From positions 1 to 64,000 of the forward strand of contig NW_027479707.1 of assembly GCF_051014685.1 (NCBI RefSeq): a stretch of 64,000 nucleotides of DNA. Reading direction: 5' to 3'. Position 1 is the first letter of the stretch. Every line of letters begins with the position of its first letter. Source of the stretch: Ptiloglossa arizonensis (lineage: Eukaryota; Arthropoda; Insecta; Hymenoptera; Colletidae). Shown here one piece after another: positions 41,039 through 55,512 of this stretch. A model generated the notes under the pieces. It ran no database searches and was not told where the DNA came from. It worked only from the letters and a program-made list of their open reading frames with translations. A program made the position numbers and the translations under genes.

Positions 41039-43334
41039 TTATACGTTAGACGTTATACGTTATACGTTATACGTTATACGTTATACGTTATACGTTATAC
41101 GTTATACGTTATACGTTATACGTTATACGTTATACGTTATACGTTATACGTTATACGTTATACGTTATACGTTATACGGTACACGTTATACGTTATACGT
41201 TATACGTTATACGCTATACGTTATACGTTATACGCTATACGTTATACGTAATATGTAATGCTTCATACGTTTTACGTTATTCGTTATACGTTTTTCGTTA
41301 CAAGTTATACGTTATACGTTATACGTTATAAGTTATATGTCATAAGTTATACGATACATGTTATACGTTATACGAAATATGTAATACGTAATACGTTTTA
41401 CGATATTCGTTATACGTTCTTCGTTATACGTTATACGTTATACGTTATGCGTTATACGTTTTACGTTATTCGTGATACGTTATACGTTATACGTTATACG
41501 TTATACGGCATACGTTATACGTTATACGTTATACGTTATACGTTATACGTTATACGTTATACGTTATACGTTATAAGTTATACGTTATACGTTATACGTT
41601 ATACGTTACATGCTATACGTTATACGTTATACGTTATACGTTATACGTTACACGTTATACGTTATACGTTATACGTTATACGTTATACGTTAGACGTTAT
41701 ACGTTATACGTTATACGTCATACGTTATACGTCATACGTTATTCGTTATACGTTATACGTTATACGTTATACGTTATACGTTATACGTTATACGTTATTC
41801 TTTATACGTTATACGTTATACGTTATACGTTATACGTCATACGTTATACGTTATACGTTATACGTTATACGTTATACGTTATACGTTATACGTTATACGT
41901 CATACGTTATACGTCATACGTTATAGGTTATACGTTATACGATATACGTTATACGTTATACTTTATGCGTTATTCGTTATACGTTTTACGTTATACGTTA
42001 CACGTAATTCGTAATACGTTATACCTGATACGTCCTACGTTCTACGTTATACGTTATACGTTATACGTTATACGTTATACGTTATACGTTATACGTTATA
42101 CGTTATACGTTATACGTTATACGTTATACGTTATACGTTATACGTTATACGTTATACGTTATACGTTATAAGTTATGCGTTACATGCTATACGTTATACG
42201 TTATACGTTATACGTTATACGTTACACGTTATACGTTATACGTTATACGTTATACGTTATACGTTATACGTGATAAGTTATACGTTACATGCTATACGTT
42301 ATACGTTATACGTTATACGTTATACGTTATACGTTATACGTTATACGTTATACGTTATACGTTATACGTTATACGTTATACGTTATACGTTATACGTTAT
42401 ACGTTATACGTTATACGTTATACGTTATACGTTATACGTTATACGTTATACGTTATACGTTATACGTTATACGTTATACGTTATACGTTATACGTTATAC
42501 GTGAAACGTTATACGTTATACGTTATACGTTATACGTTATACGTTATACGTTATTCGTTACACGTTATACGTTATACGTTATTCGTTATACGTTATACGT
42601 TATACGTTTTACGTTATACGTTATACGTTAAACGTAATACGTTATACGTTATACGTTATACGTTATACGTTATACGTTATACGTTATACGTTATACGTTA
42701 GACGTTATACGTTATACGTTATACGTTATACGTTATACGTTATACGTTATACGTTATACGTTATACGTTATACGTTATACGTTATACGTTATACGTTATA
42801 CGTTATACGTTATACGTTATACGTTATACGTTATACGTTATACGTTATACGTTATACGTTATACGTGATAAGTTATACGTTACATGCTATACGTTATACG
42901 TTATACGTTATACGTTGTACGTTATACGTTATACGTTATAAGTTATACGTTATACGTTATACGTCATACGTTATACGTCATACGTTATTCGTTATACGTT
43001 ATACGTTACACGTTATACGTTATACGTTATACGTTATTCTTTATACGTTATACGTTATACGTTATACGTTATACGTCATACGTTATACGTTATACGTTAT
43101 ACGTTATACTTTATACGTTATACGTTATACGAAATATGTAATACGTAATACGTTTTACGATATTCGTTATACGTTCTTCGTTACACGTTATACGTTATAC
43201 GTTTTGCGTTATACGTTTTACGTTATTCGTGATACGTTATACGTTATACGTTATACGTTATACGTTATACGTTATACGGTATACGTTATACGTAATACGT
43301 TATACGTTATACGCTATACGTTATACGTTATACG

Positions 43335-43345
43335 CTATGAATATG
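43335..43345 (+). repeat. Phase lesion, -10 type in an M block
   Basis: ctatgaatatg stands where other M blocks have 21 bp (ctatacg-ttatacg-taatatg), a 10-bp deletion. Confidence 0.95.
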
Positions 43346-46110
43346 TAATGCTTCATACGTTTTACGTTATTCGTATTACGTTTTTCGATACAAGTTATAC
43401 GTTATACGTTATACGTTATAAGTTATATGTCATAAGTTATACGATACATGTTATACGTTATACGAAATATGTAATACGTAATACGTTTTACGATATTCGT
43501 TATACGTTCATCGTTACACGTTATACGTTATACGTTATGCGTTATACGTATTACGTTATTCGTGATACGTTATACGTTATACGTTATACGTTATACGGTA
43601 TACGTTATACGTTATACGTTATACGTTATACGTTATACGTTATACGTTATACGTTATACGTTATACGTTATACGTTATACGTTATACGTTATACGTAATA
43701 CGTCATACGTTATACGTTACACGTTATACGTTATACGTTATACGTTATGCGTTATACGTTATACGTTATACGTTATACGTCATACGTTATACGTTACACG
43801 TTATACGTTATACGTTATACGTTATAGGTTATACGTTATACGTTATACGTTATACGTTAGACGTTATACGTTATACGTTATACGTTATACGTTATACGTT
43901 ATACGTTATACGTTATACGTTATACGTTATACGTTATACGTTATACGTTATACGTTATACGTTATACGTCATACGTTATACGGTATACGTTATACGTAAT
44001 ACGTTATACGTTATACGCTATACGTTATACGTTATACGCTATACGTTATACGTAATATGTAATGCTTCATACGTTTTACGTTATTCGTATTACGTTTTTC
44101 GATACAAGTTATACGTTATACGTTATACGTTATAAGTTATATGTCATAAGTTATACGATACATGTTATACGTTATACGAAATATGTAATACGTAATACGT
44201 TTTACGATATTCGTTATACGTTCTTCGTTACACGTTATACGTTATACGTCATACGTTATACGTTACACGTTATACGTTATACGTTATACGTTATACGTTA
44301 TACGGTATACGTTATACGTTATACGTTATACGTTATACGTTATACGTTATACGTTATACGTTATACGTTATACGTTATACGTTATACGTTATACGTTATA
44401 CGTTATACGTTATACGTTATACGTTATACGTCATACGTTATACGTTACACGTTATACGTTATACGTTATACGTTATACGTTATACGTTATACGTTATACG
44501 TTATACGTCATACGTTATACGTTACACGTTATACGTTATACGTTATACGTTATAGGTTATACGTTATACGTTATACGTTATACGTTAGACGTTATACGTT
44601 ATACGTTATACGTAATACGTTATACGTTATACGTTATACGTTATACGTTATACGTTATACGTTATACGTTATACGTTATACGTTATACGTTATACGTTAT
44701 ACGTTATACGTTATACGTGATAAGTTATACGTTATACGTTATACGTTATACGTTATACGTTATACGTTATACGTTATACGTTATACGTTATACGTTATAC
44801 GTTATACGTTATACGCTATACGTTATACGTGAAACGTTATACGTTATACGTTATACGTTATACGTTATACGTTATACGTTATTCGTTACACGTTATACGT
44901 TATACGTTATTCGTTATACGTTATACGTTATACGTTTTACGTTATACGTTATACGTTATACGTAATACGTTATACGTTATACGTTATACGTTATACGTTA
45001 TACGTTATACGTTATACGTTATACGTTAGACGTTATACGTTATACGTTATACGTTATACGTTATACGTTATACGTTATACGTTATACGTTATACGTTATA
45101 CGTTATACATTATACGTTATACGTTATACGTTATACGTTATACGTTATACGTTATACGTTATACGTTATACGTCATAGGTTATACGTTATACGTTATACG
45201 TTATGCGTTATACGTTATACGTTATACGTTACACGTTATGCGTTATACGTTGTACGATATTCGTTATACGTTATATGTTATTAGTTATACGTTACACGGT
45301 ATACGTTATACGTTGTACGTTACATGTTATACGTTATACGTTATACGTTTTACGTTATACGTTGTACGTTATACGTTATAAGTTGTACGTTATACGATAT
45401 ACGTTATACGTTATACGTTATACGTTATACGTTATACGTTATACGTTATACGTTATACGTTATACGTTATACGTTATACGTTATACGTTATACGTTATAC
45501 GTTATACGTTATACGTTATACGTTATTCGTTATACGTTATACGTTATGCGTTATACGTTATACGTTATACGTTATACGTTATACGTTATACGTTATTCGT
45601 TATACGATATACGTTATACGTTATACGTTATACGTTATACGTTATACGTTATACGTTATACGTTATACGTTAGACGTTATACGTTATACGTTATACGTCA
45701 TACGTTATACGTCATACGTTATTCGTTATACGTTATACGTTATACGTTATACGTTATACGTTATACGTTATTCTTTATACGTTATACGTCATACGGTATA
45801 CGTTATACGTTATACGTTATACGTTATACGTTATACGTTATACGTTATACGTTATACGTTATACGTTATGCGTTATACGTTATACGTTATACGTTATACG
45901 TTATACGTTATACGTTATTCGTTATACGATATACGTTATACGTTATACGTTATACGTTATACGTTATACGTTATACGTTATACGTGATAAGTTATACGTT
46001 ATACGTTATACGTTATTCTTTATACGTTGTACGTTATACGTTATACGTTATACGTTATACGTTATACGTTGTACGTTATACGTTATACGTTATACGTTAT
46101 ACGTTACACG

Positions 46111-46116
46111 TATACG
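46111..46116 (+). repeat. Phase lesion, -1 type (hexamer tatacg)
   Basis: Copy of the lesion at 41,033 at offset 5078, also after ttacacg. Confidence 0.95.
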
Positions 46117-48447
46117 TTATACGTTAGACGTTATACGTTATACGTTATACGTTATACGTTATACGTTATACGTTATACGTTATACGTTATACGTTATACG
46201 TTATACGTTATACGTTATACGTTATACGTTATACGTTATACGTTATACGTTATACGTTATACGGTACACGTTATACGTTATACGTTATACGTTATACGCT
46301 ATACGTTATACGTTATACGCTATACGTTATACGTAATATGTAATGCTTCATACGTTTTACGTTATTCGTTATACGTTTTTCGTTACAAGTTATACGTTAT
46401 ACGTTATACGTTATAAGTTATATGTCATAAGTTATACGATACATGTTATACGTTATACGAAATATGTAATACGTAATACGTTTTACGATATTCGTTATAC
46501 GTTCTTCGTTATACGTTATACGTTATACGTTATGCGTTATACGTTTTACGTTATTCGTGATACGTTATACGTTATACGTTATACGTTATACGGCATACGT
46601 TATACGTTATACGTTATACGTTATACGTTATACGTTATACGTTATACGTTATACGTTATAAGTTATACGTTATACGTTATACGTTATACGTTACATGCTA
46701 TACGTTATACGTTATACGTTATACGTTATACGTTACACGTTATACGTTATACGTTATACGTTATACGTTATACGTTAGACGTTATACGTTATACGTTATA
46801 CGTCATACGTTATACGTCATACGTTATTCGTTATACGTTATACGTTATACGTTATACGTTATACGTTATACGTTATACGTTATTCTTTATACGTTATACG
46901 TTATACGTTATACGTTATACGTCATACGTTATACGTTATACGTTATACGTTATACGTTATACGTTATACGTTATACGTTATACGTCATACGTTATACGTC
47001 ATACGTTATAGGTTATACGTTATACGATATACGTTATACGTTATACTTTATGCGTTATTCGTTATACGTTTTACGTTATACGTTACACGTAATTCGTAAT
47101 ACGTTATACCTGATACGTTCTACGTTCTACGTTATACGTTATACGTTATACGTTATACGTTATACGTTATACGTTATACGTTATACGTTATACGTTATAC
47201 GTTATACGTTATACGTTATACGTTATACGTTATACGTTATACGTTATACGTTATAAGTTATGCGTTACATGCTATACGTTATACGTTATACGTTATACGT
47301 TATACGTTACACGTTATACGTTATACGTTATACGTTATACGTTATACGTTATACGTGATAAGTTATACGTTACATGCTATACGTTATACGTTATACGTTA
47401 TACGTTATACGTTATACGTTATACGTTATACGTTATACGTTATACGTTATACGTTATACGTTATACGTTATACGTTATACGTTATACGTTATACGTTATA
47501 CGTTATACGTTATACGTTATACGTTATACGTTATACGTTATACGTTATACGTTATACGTTATACGTTATACGTTATACGTTATACGTGAAACGTTATACG
47601 TTATACGTGAAACGTTATACGTTATACGTTATACGTTATACGTTATACGTTATACGTTATTCGTTACACGTTATACGTTATACGTTATTCGTTATACGTT
47701 ATACGTTATACGTTTTACGTTATACGTTATACGTTAAACGTAATACGTTATACGTTATACGTTATACGTTATACGTTATACGTTATACGTTATACGTTAT
47801 ACGTTAGACGTTATACGTTATACGTTATACGTTATACGTTATACGTTATACGTTATACGTTATACGTTATACGTTATACGTTATACGTTATACGTTATAC
47901 GTTATACGTTATACGTTATACGTTATACGTTATACGTTATACGTTATACGTTATACGTTATACGTTATACGTTATACGTGATAAGTTATACGTTACATGC
48001 TATACGTTATACGTTATACGTTATACGTTGTACGTTATACGTTATACGTTATAAGTTATACGTTATACGTTATACGTCATACGTTATACGTCATACGTTA
48101 TTCGTTATACGTTATACGTTACACGTTATACGTTATACGTTATACGTTATTCTTTATACGTTATACGTTATACGTTATACGTTATACGTCATACGTTATA
48201 CGTTATACGTTATACGTTATACTTTATACGTTATACGTTATACGAAATATGTAATACGTAATACGTTTTACGATATTCGTTATACGTTCTTCGTTACACG
48301 TTATACGTTATACGTTTTGCGTTATACGTTTTACGTTATTCGTGATACGTTATACGTTATACGTTATACGTTATACGTTATACGTTATACGGTATACGTT
48401 ATACGTAATACGTTATACGTTATACGCTATACGTTATACGTTATACG

Positions 48448-48458
48448 CTATGAATATG
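48448..48458 (+). repeat. Phase lesion, -10 type in an M block
   Basis: Identical deletion at offset 5113, inherited through the 5.1-kb duplication. Confidence 0.95.
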
Positions 48459-49085
48459 TAATGCTTCATACGTTTTACGTTATTCGTATTACGTTTTTCG
48501 ATACAAGTTATACGTTATACGTTATACGTTATAAGTTATATGTCATAAGTTATACGATACATGTTATACGTTATACGAAATATGTAATACGTAATACGTT
48601 TTACGATATTCGTTATACGTTCTTCGTTACACGTTATACGTTATACGTTATGCGTTATACGTATTACGTTATTCGTGATACGTTATACGTTATACGTTAT
48701 ACGTTATACGGTATACGTTATACGTTATACGTTATACGTTATACGTTATACGTTATACGTTATACGTTATACGTTATACGTTATACGTTATACGTTATAC
48801 GTTATACGTTATACGTTATACGTAATACGTCATACGTTATACGTTACACGTTATACGTTATACGTTATACGTTATGCGTTATACGTTATACGTTATACGT
48901 TATACGTCATACGTTATACGTTACACGTTATACGTTATACGTTATACGTTATAGGTTATACGTTATACGTTATACGTTATACGTTAGACGTTATACGTTA
49001 TACGTTATACGTTATACGTTATACGTTATACGTTATACGTTATACGTTATACGTTATACGTTATACGTTATACGTTATACGTTAT

Positions 49086-51243
49086 ACGTTATACGTTATA
49101 CGTTATACGTGATAAGTTATACGTTATACGTTATACGTTATACGTTATACGTTATACGTTATACGTTATACGTTATACGTTATACGTTATACGTTATACG
49201 TTATACGTGAAACGTTATACGTTATACGTTATACGTTATACGTTATACGTTATACGTTATTCGTTACACGTTATACGTTATACGTTATAAGTTATGCGTT
49301 ACATGCTATACGTTATACGTTATACGTTATACGTTATACGTTACACGTTATACGTTATACGTTATACGTTATACGTTATACGTTATACGTTATACGTTAT
49401 ACGTTATACGTTATACGTTATACGTTATACGTTATACGTTATACGTTATACGTTATACGTTATACGTCATAGGTTATACGTTATACGCTATACGTTATGC
49501 GTTATACGTTATACGTTATACGTTATATGTTATACGTTATACGTTATACGTTATACGTTATACGTTGTACGTTATACGTCATACGTTATACGTTATACGT
49601 TATACGTTATACGTAATTCGTAATACGTTATACCTGGTACGTTATACGTTCTACGTTATACGTTATACGTTATACGTTATACGTTATACGTTATACGTAA
49701 TACGTGATAAGTTATACGTTATACGTTATACTTTATACGTTATACGTTATACGTTATACGTTATACGTTATACGTTATACGTTATACGTCATACGTTATA
49801 CGTCATACGTTATTCGTTATACGTTATACGTTATACGTTATATGTTATACGTTATACGTTATACGTTATACGTAATACGTTATACGGTATACGTTATACG
49901 TTATACGTTATACGTTATACGTTATATGTTATACGTTATACGTTATACGTTATACGTTATACGTTATATGTTATACGTTATACGTTATACGTTATACGTT
50001 ATACGTTATACGTTATACGTTATACGTTATACGTTGTACGTTACAGGTTATACGTTATACGTTATACGTTATACGTTATACGTTATACGTAATTCGTAAT
50101 ACGTTATACCTGATACGTTATACGTTCTACGTTATACGTTATACGTTATACGTTATACGTTATACGTTATACGTTATTCTTTATACGTTATACGTTATAC
50201 GTTATACGTTATACGTCATACGTTATAAGTTATACGTTATACGTTATACGTCATACGTTATACGTCATACGTTACTCGTTATACGTTATACGTTATACGT
50301 TATATGTTATACGTTATACGTTATACGTTATACGTAATACGTTATACGTTATACGTTATACGTTATACGTTATACGTTATACGTTATACGTTATACGTTA
50401 TAAGTTATGCGTTACATGCTATACGTTATACGTTGTACGTTATACGTTATACGTTATACGTTATACGTTATACGTTATACGTTATACGTAATTCGTAATA
50501 CGTTATACCTGGTACGTTATACGTTCTACGTTATATGTTATACGTTATTCTTTATACGTTATACGTTATACGTTATACGTTGTACGTTATACGTTATACG
50601 TTATAAGTTATACGTTATACGTTATACGTCATACGTTATACGTCATACGTTATTCGTTATACGTTATACGTTATACGTTATATGTTATACGTTATACGTT
50701 ATACGTTATACGTAATACGTTATACGGTATACGTTATACGTTATACGTTATACGTTATACGTTATATGTAATACGTTATACGTTATACGTTATACGTTAT
50801 ACGTTATATGTTATACGTTATACGTTATACGTTATACGTTATACGTTATACGTTATACGTTATACGTTATACGTTATTCTTTATACGTTATACGTTATAC
50901 GTTATACGTTATACGTCATACGTTATAAGTTATACGTTATACGTTATACGTCATACGTTATACGTTATACGTTATACGTTATACGTTATACGTTATACGT
51001 TATACGTTATACGTTACACGTTATACGTTATACGTTATACGTTATACGTTATACGTTATACGTTATACGTTATACGTTATACGTTATACGTTATACGTTA
51101 TACGTTATACGTTATACGTTATACGTTATACGTTATACGTTATACGTTATACGTTATACGTTATACGTTATACGTTATACGTTATACGTTATACGTTATA
51201 CGTTATACGTTATACGTTATACGTTATACGTTATACGTTATAC
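49086..51243 (+). repeat. Return of segment A-type modules (ttatatg/P-rich)
   Basis: P blocks with cctgg near 49,633 and 50,508 and with cctga near 50,109, ttatatg clusters near 49,838-49,970 and 50,680-50,810, and ttacagg near 50,042. The stretch ending at about 50,099 parallels the one ending at 4,310 in segment A. It finishes with a 32-unit perfect tract (51,021-51,244). A single ttactcg at 50,272-50,278 is private. Confidence 0.88.
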
Positions 51244-51642
51244 GTGAAACGTTATACGTTATACGTTATACGTTATACGTTATACGTTATACGTTATTCG
51301 TTACACGTTATACGTTATACGTTATTCGTTATACGTTATACGTTATACGTTTTACGTTATACGTTATACGTTATACGTAATACGTTATACGTTATACGTT
51401 ATACGTTATACGTTATACGTTATACGTTATACGTTATACGTTAGACGTTATACGTTATACGTTATACGTTATACGTTATACGTTATACGTTATACGTTAT
51501 ACGTTATACGTTATACGTTATACGTTATACGTTATACGTTATACGTTATACGTTATACGTTATACGTTATACGTTATACGTTATACGTTATACGTTATAC
51601 GTTATACGTTATACGTTATACGTTATACGTTATACGTTATAC
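51244..51642 (+). repeat. K block and canonical tract
   Basis: K block 51,244-51,444 followed by about 200 bp of canonical heptamers up to the next C block. Confidence 0.92.
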
Positions 51643-53637
51643 GTGATAAGTTATACGTTACATGCTATACGTTATACGTTATACGTTATACGTTGTACGT
51701 TATACGTTATACGTTATAAGTTATACGTTATACGTTATACGTCATACGTTATACGTCATACGTTATTCGTTATACGTTATACGTTACACGTTATACGTTA
51801 TACGTTATACGTTATTCTTTATACGTTATACGTTATACGTTATACGTTATACGTCATACGTTATACGTTATACGTTATACGTTATACTTTATACGTTATA
51901 CGTTATACGAAATATGTAATACGTAATACGTTTTACGATATTCGTTATACGTTCTTCGTTACACGTTATACGTTATACGTTCTGCGTTATACGTTTTACG
52001 TTATTCGTGATACGTTATACGTTATACGTTATACGTTATACGTTATACGTTATACGGTATACGTTATACGTAATACGTTATACGTTATACGCTATACGTT
52101 ATACGTTATACGCTATACGTTATACGTAATATGTAATGCTTCATACGTTTTACGTTATTCGTATTACGTTTTTCGATACAAGTTATACGTTATACGTTAT
52201 ACGTTATAAGTTATATGTCATAAGTTATACGATACATGTTATACGTTATACGAAATATGTAATACGTAATACGTTTTACGATATTCGTTATACGTTCTTC
52301 GTTACACGTTATACGTTATACGTTATGCGTTATACGTATTACGTTATTCGTGATACGTTATACGTTATACGTTATACGTTATACGGTATACGTTATACGT
52401 TATACGTTATACGTTATACGTTATACGTTATACGTTATACGTTATACGTTATACGTTATACGTTATACGTTATACGTTATACGTTATACGTTATACGTTA
52501 TACGTCACACGTTATACGTTACACGTTATACGTTATACGTTATACGTTATACGTTATACGTTATACGTTATACGTTATACGTCATACGTTATACGTTACA
52601 CGTTATACGTTATACGTTATACGTTATAGGTTATACGTTATACGTTATACGTTATACGTTAGACGTTATACGTTATACGTTATACGTTATACGTTATACG
52701 TTATACGTTATACGTAATACGTTATACGTTATACGTTATACGTTATACGTTATACGTTATACGTTATACGTTATACGTTATACGTTATACGTTATACGTT
52801 ATACGTTATACGTTATACGTGAAACGTTATACGTTATACGTTATACGTTATACGTTATACGTTATACGTTATTCGTTACACGTTATACGTTATACGTTAT
52901 TCGTTATACGTTATACGTTATACGTTTTACGTTATACGTTATACGTTATACGTAATACGTTATACGTTATACGTTATACGTTATACGTTATACGTTATAC
53001 GTTATACGTTATACGTTAGACGTTATACGTTATACGTTATACGTTATACGTTATACGTTATACGTTATACGTTATACGTTATACGTTATACGTTATACGT
53101 TATACGTTATACGTTATACGTTATACGTTATACGTTATACGTTATACGTTATACGTTATACGTTATACGTTATACGTTATACGTTATACGTTATACGTTA
53201 TACGTTATACGTTATACGTTATACGTTATACGTGAAACGTTATACGTTATACGTTATACGTTATACGTTATACGTTATACGTTATTCGTTACACGTTATA
53301 CGTTATACGTTATTCGTTATACGTTATACGTTATACGTTTTACGTTATACGTTATACGTTATACGTAATACGTTATACGTTATACGTTATACGTTATACG
53401 TTATACGTTATACGTTATACGTTATACGTTAGACGTTATACGTTATACGTTATACGTTATACGTTATACGTTATACGTTATACGTTATACGTTATACGTT
53501 ATACGTTATACGTTATACGTTATACGTTATACGTTATACGTTATACGTTATACGTTATACGTTATACGTTATACGTTATACGTTATACGTTATACGTTAT
53601 ACGTTATACGTTATACGTTATACGTTATACGTTATAC
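51643..53637 (+). repeat. 1995-bp tandem HOR, copy 1, with 413-bp K-block doublet
   Basis: C block at 51,643, N block, M block at 52,136, a tcacacg variant at 52,503 shared only with the next copy, ttagacg, then two complete K blocks at 52,819 and 53,232, 413 bp (59 heptamers) apart. The N block carries ttctgcg (51,980-51,986) where every other N block of this type I checked has ttttgcg. Period 1995 is 285 heptamers, with no lesion. Confidence 0.92.
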
Positions 53638-54745
53638 GTGATAAGTTATACGTTACATGCTATACGTTATACGTTATACGTTATACGTTGTACGTTATAC
53701 GTTATACGTTATAAGTTATACGTTATACGTTATACGTCATACGTTATACGTCATACGTTATTCGTTATACGTTATACGTTACACGTTATACGTTATACGT
53801 TATACGTTATTCTTTATACGTTATACGTTATACGTTATACGTTATACGTCATACGTTATACGTTATACGTTATACGTTATACTTTATACGTTATACGTTA
53901 TACGAAATATGTAATACGTAATACGTTTTACGATATTCGTTATACGTTCTTCGTTACACGTTATACGTTATACGTTTTGCGTTATACGTTTTACGTTATT
54001 CGTGATACGTTATACGTTATACGTTATACGTTATACGTTATACGTTATACGGTATACGTTATACGTAATACGTTATACGTTATACGCTATACGTTATACG
54101 TTATACGCTATACGTTATACGTAATATGTAATGCTTCATACGTTTTACGTTATTCGTATTACGTTTTTCGATACAAGTTATACGTTATACGTTATACGTT
54201 ATAAGTTATATGTCATAAGTTATACGATACATGTTATACGTTATACGAAATATGTAATACGTAATACGTTTTACGATATTCGTTATACGTTCTTCGTTAC
54301 ACGTTATACGTTATACGTTATGCGTTATACGTATTACGTTATTCGTGATACGTTATACGTTATACGTTATACGTTATACGGTATACGTTATACGTTATAC
54401 GTTATACGTTATACGTTATACGTTATACGTTATACGTTATACGTTATACGTTATACGTTATACGTTATACGTTATACGTTATACGTTATACGTTATACGT
54501 CACACGTTATACGTTACACGTTATACGTTATACGTTATACGTTATACGTTATACGTTATACGTTATACGTTATACGTCATACGTTATACGTTACACGTTA
54601 TACGTTATACGTTATACGTTATAGGTTATACGTTATACGTTATACGTTATACGTTAGACGTTATACGTTATACGTTATACGTTATACGTTATACGTTATA
54701 CGTTATACGTAATACGTTATACGTTATACGTTATACGTTATACGT
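53638..54745 (+). repeat. 1995-bp tandem HOR, copy 2 (truncated)
   Basis: C block at 53,638, M block at 54,131, tcacacg at 54,498. It matches copy 1 up to about 54,720, then joins a segment beginning with gcatacg (near 54,765) that belongs to the second M-subtype family. The K-block doublet is absent. Confidence 0.9.
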
Positions 54746-55034
54746 TATACGTTATACGTTATACGGCATACGTTATACGTTATACGTTATACGTTATACG
54801 TTATACGTTATACGATATACGTTATAAGTTATACGTTATACGTTATACGTTATACGTTACATGCTATACGTTATACGTTATACGTTATACGTTATACGTT
54901 ACACGTTATACGTTATACGTTATACGTTATACGTTATACGTTAGACGTTATACGTTATACGTTATACGTCATACGTTATACGTCATACGTTATTCGTTAT
55001 ACGTTATACGTTATACGTTATACGTTATACGTTA
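54746..55034 (+). repeat. Junction segment between the 1995-bp and 3442-bp HORs
   Basis: gcatacg, atatacg, ttataag, ttacatg-ctatacg, ttacacg, ttagacg, two tcatacg and a ttattcg. The same order occurs inside each 3442-bp unit near 55,960-56,200 and 59,400-59,640, so this is a third, partial copy of that stretch. Confidence 0.83.
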
Positions 55035-55395
55035 TACGTTATTCTGTATACGTTATACGTCATACGGTATTCGTTATACGTTATACGTTATACGTTATAC
55101 GTTATACGTTATACGTTATACGTTTTACGTTATACGTTATACGTTATGCGTTATACGTTATACGTTATACGTTATACGTTATACGTTATACGTTATTCGT
55201 TATACGATATACGTTATACGTTATACGTTATACGTTATACGTTATACGTTATACGTTATACGTTATACGTGATAAGTTATACGTTATACGTTATACGTTA
55301 TTCTTTATACGTTGTACGTTATACGTTATACGTTATACGTTATACGTTATACGTTGTACGTTATACGTTATACGTTATACGTTATACGTTATACG

Positions 55396-55401
55396 TATAC
55401 G
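55396..55401 (+). repeat. Phase lesion, -1 type (hexamer tatacg)
   Basis: Same hexamer but after ttatacg instead of ttacacg; followed by ttatacg-ttagacg. Confidence 0.95.
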
Positions 55402-55506
55402 TTATACGTTAGACGTTATACGTTATACGTTATACGTTATACGTTATACGTTATACGTTATACGTTGTACGTTATACGTTATACGTTATACGTTATACGT
55501 TATACG

Positions 55507-55512
55507 TATACG
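55507..55512 (+). repeat. Phase lesion, -1 type (hexamer tatacg)
   Basis: Second hexamer 111 bp after the first (16 heptamers less one base), so this is a local duplicate that carried the lesion. Confidence 0.95.

Larger units (their letters stand above)
38889..43980 (+). repeat. 5.1-kb tandem HOR, copy 1
   Basis: The largest tandem unit. Order: M block (38,970), tcatacg pairs, ttagacg, gataag, K block (39,751), the dense variant cluster at 40,095-40,325, ttttacg and ttatgcg modules, -1 lesion (41,033), M block of the second subtype (41,258), P block near 42,025, C blocks (42,270 and 42,865), K block (42,501), N block, M block with -10 lesion (43,335), tcatacg pairs. Offsets to copy 2 are 5092, 5078, 5085 and 5113 along its length. 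All have remainder 3 modulo 7, as predicted from one -1 and one -10 lesion. Confidence 0.94.
43981..49085 (+). repeat. 5.1-kb tandem HOR, copy 2
   Basis: Copy of 38,889-43,980: M blocks at 44,062, 46,343 and 48,461, K blocks at 44,829 and 47,586/47,607, C blocks at 47,355 and 47,978, -1 lesion at 46,111, -10 lesion at 48,448. Differences seen: a duplicated TGAAACG-ttatacg-ttatacg triplet (47,586 and 47,607), ttcttcg instead of ttcatcg near 48,28x-48,62x, ttatacg where copy 1 has ttataag near 40,683, and ttctacg where copy 1 has tcctacg near 42,033. Near 44,245-44,275 a tcatacg-ttacacg patch replaces the ttatgcg-tattacg-ttattcg-tgatacg of copy 1. Confidence 0.93.
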
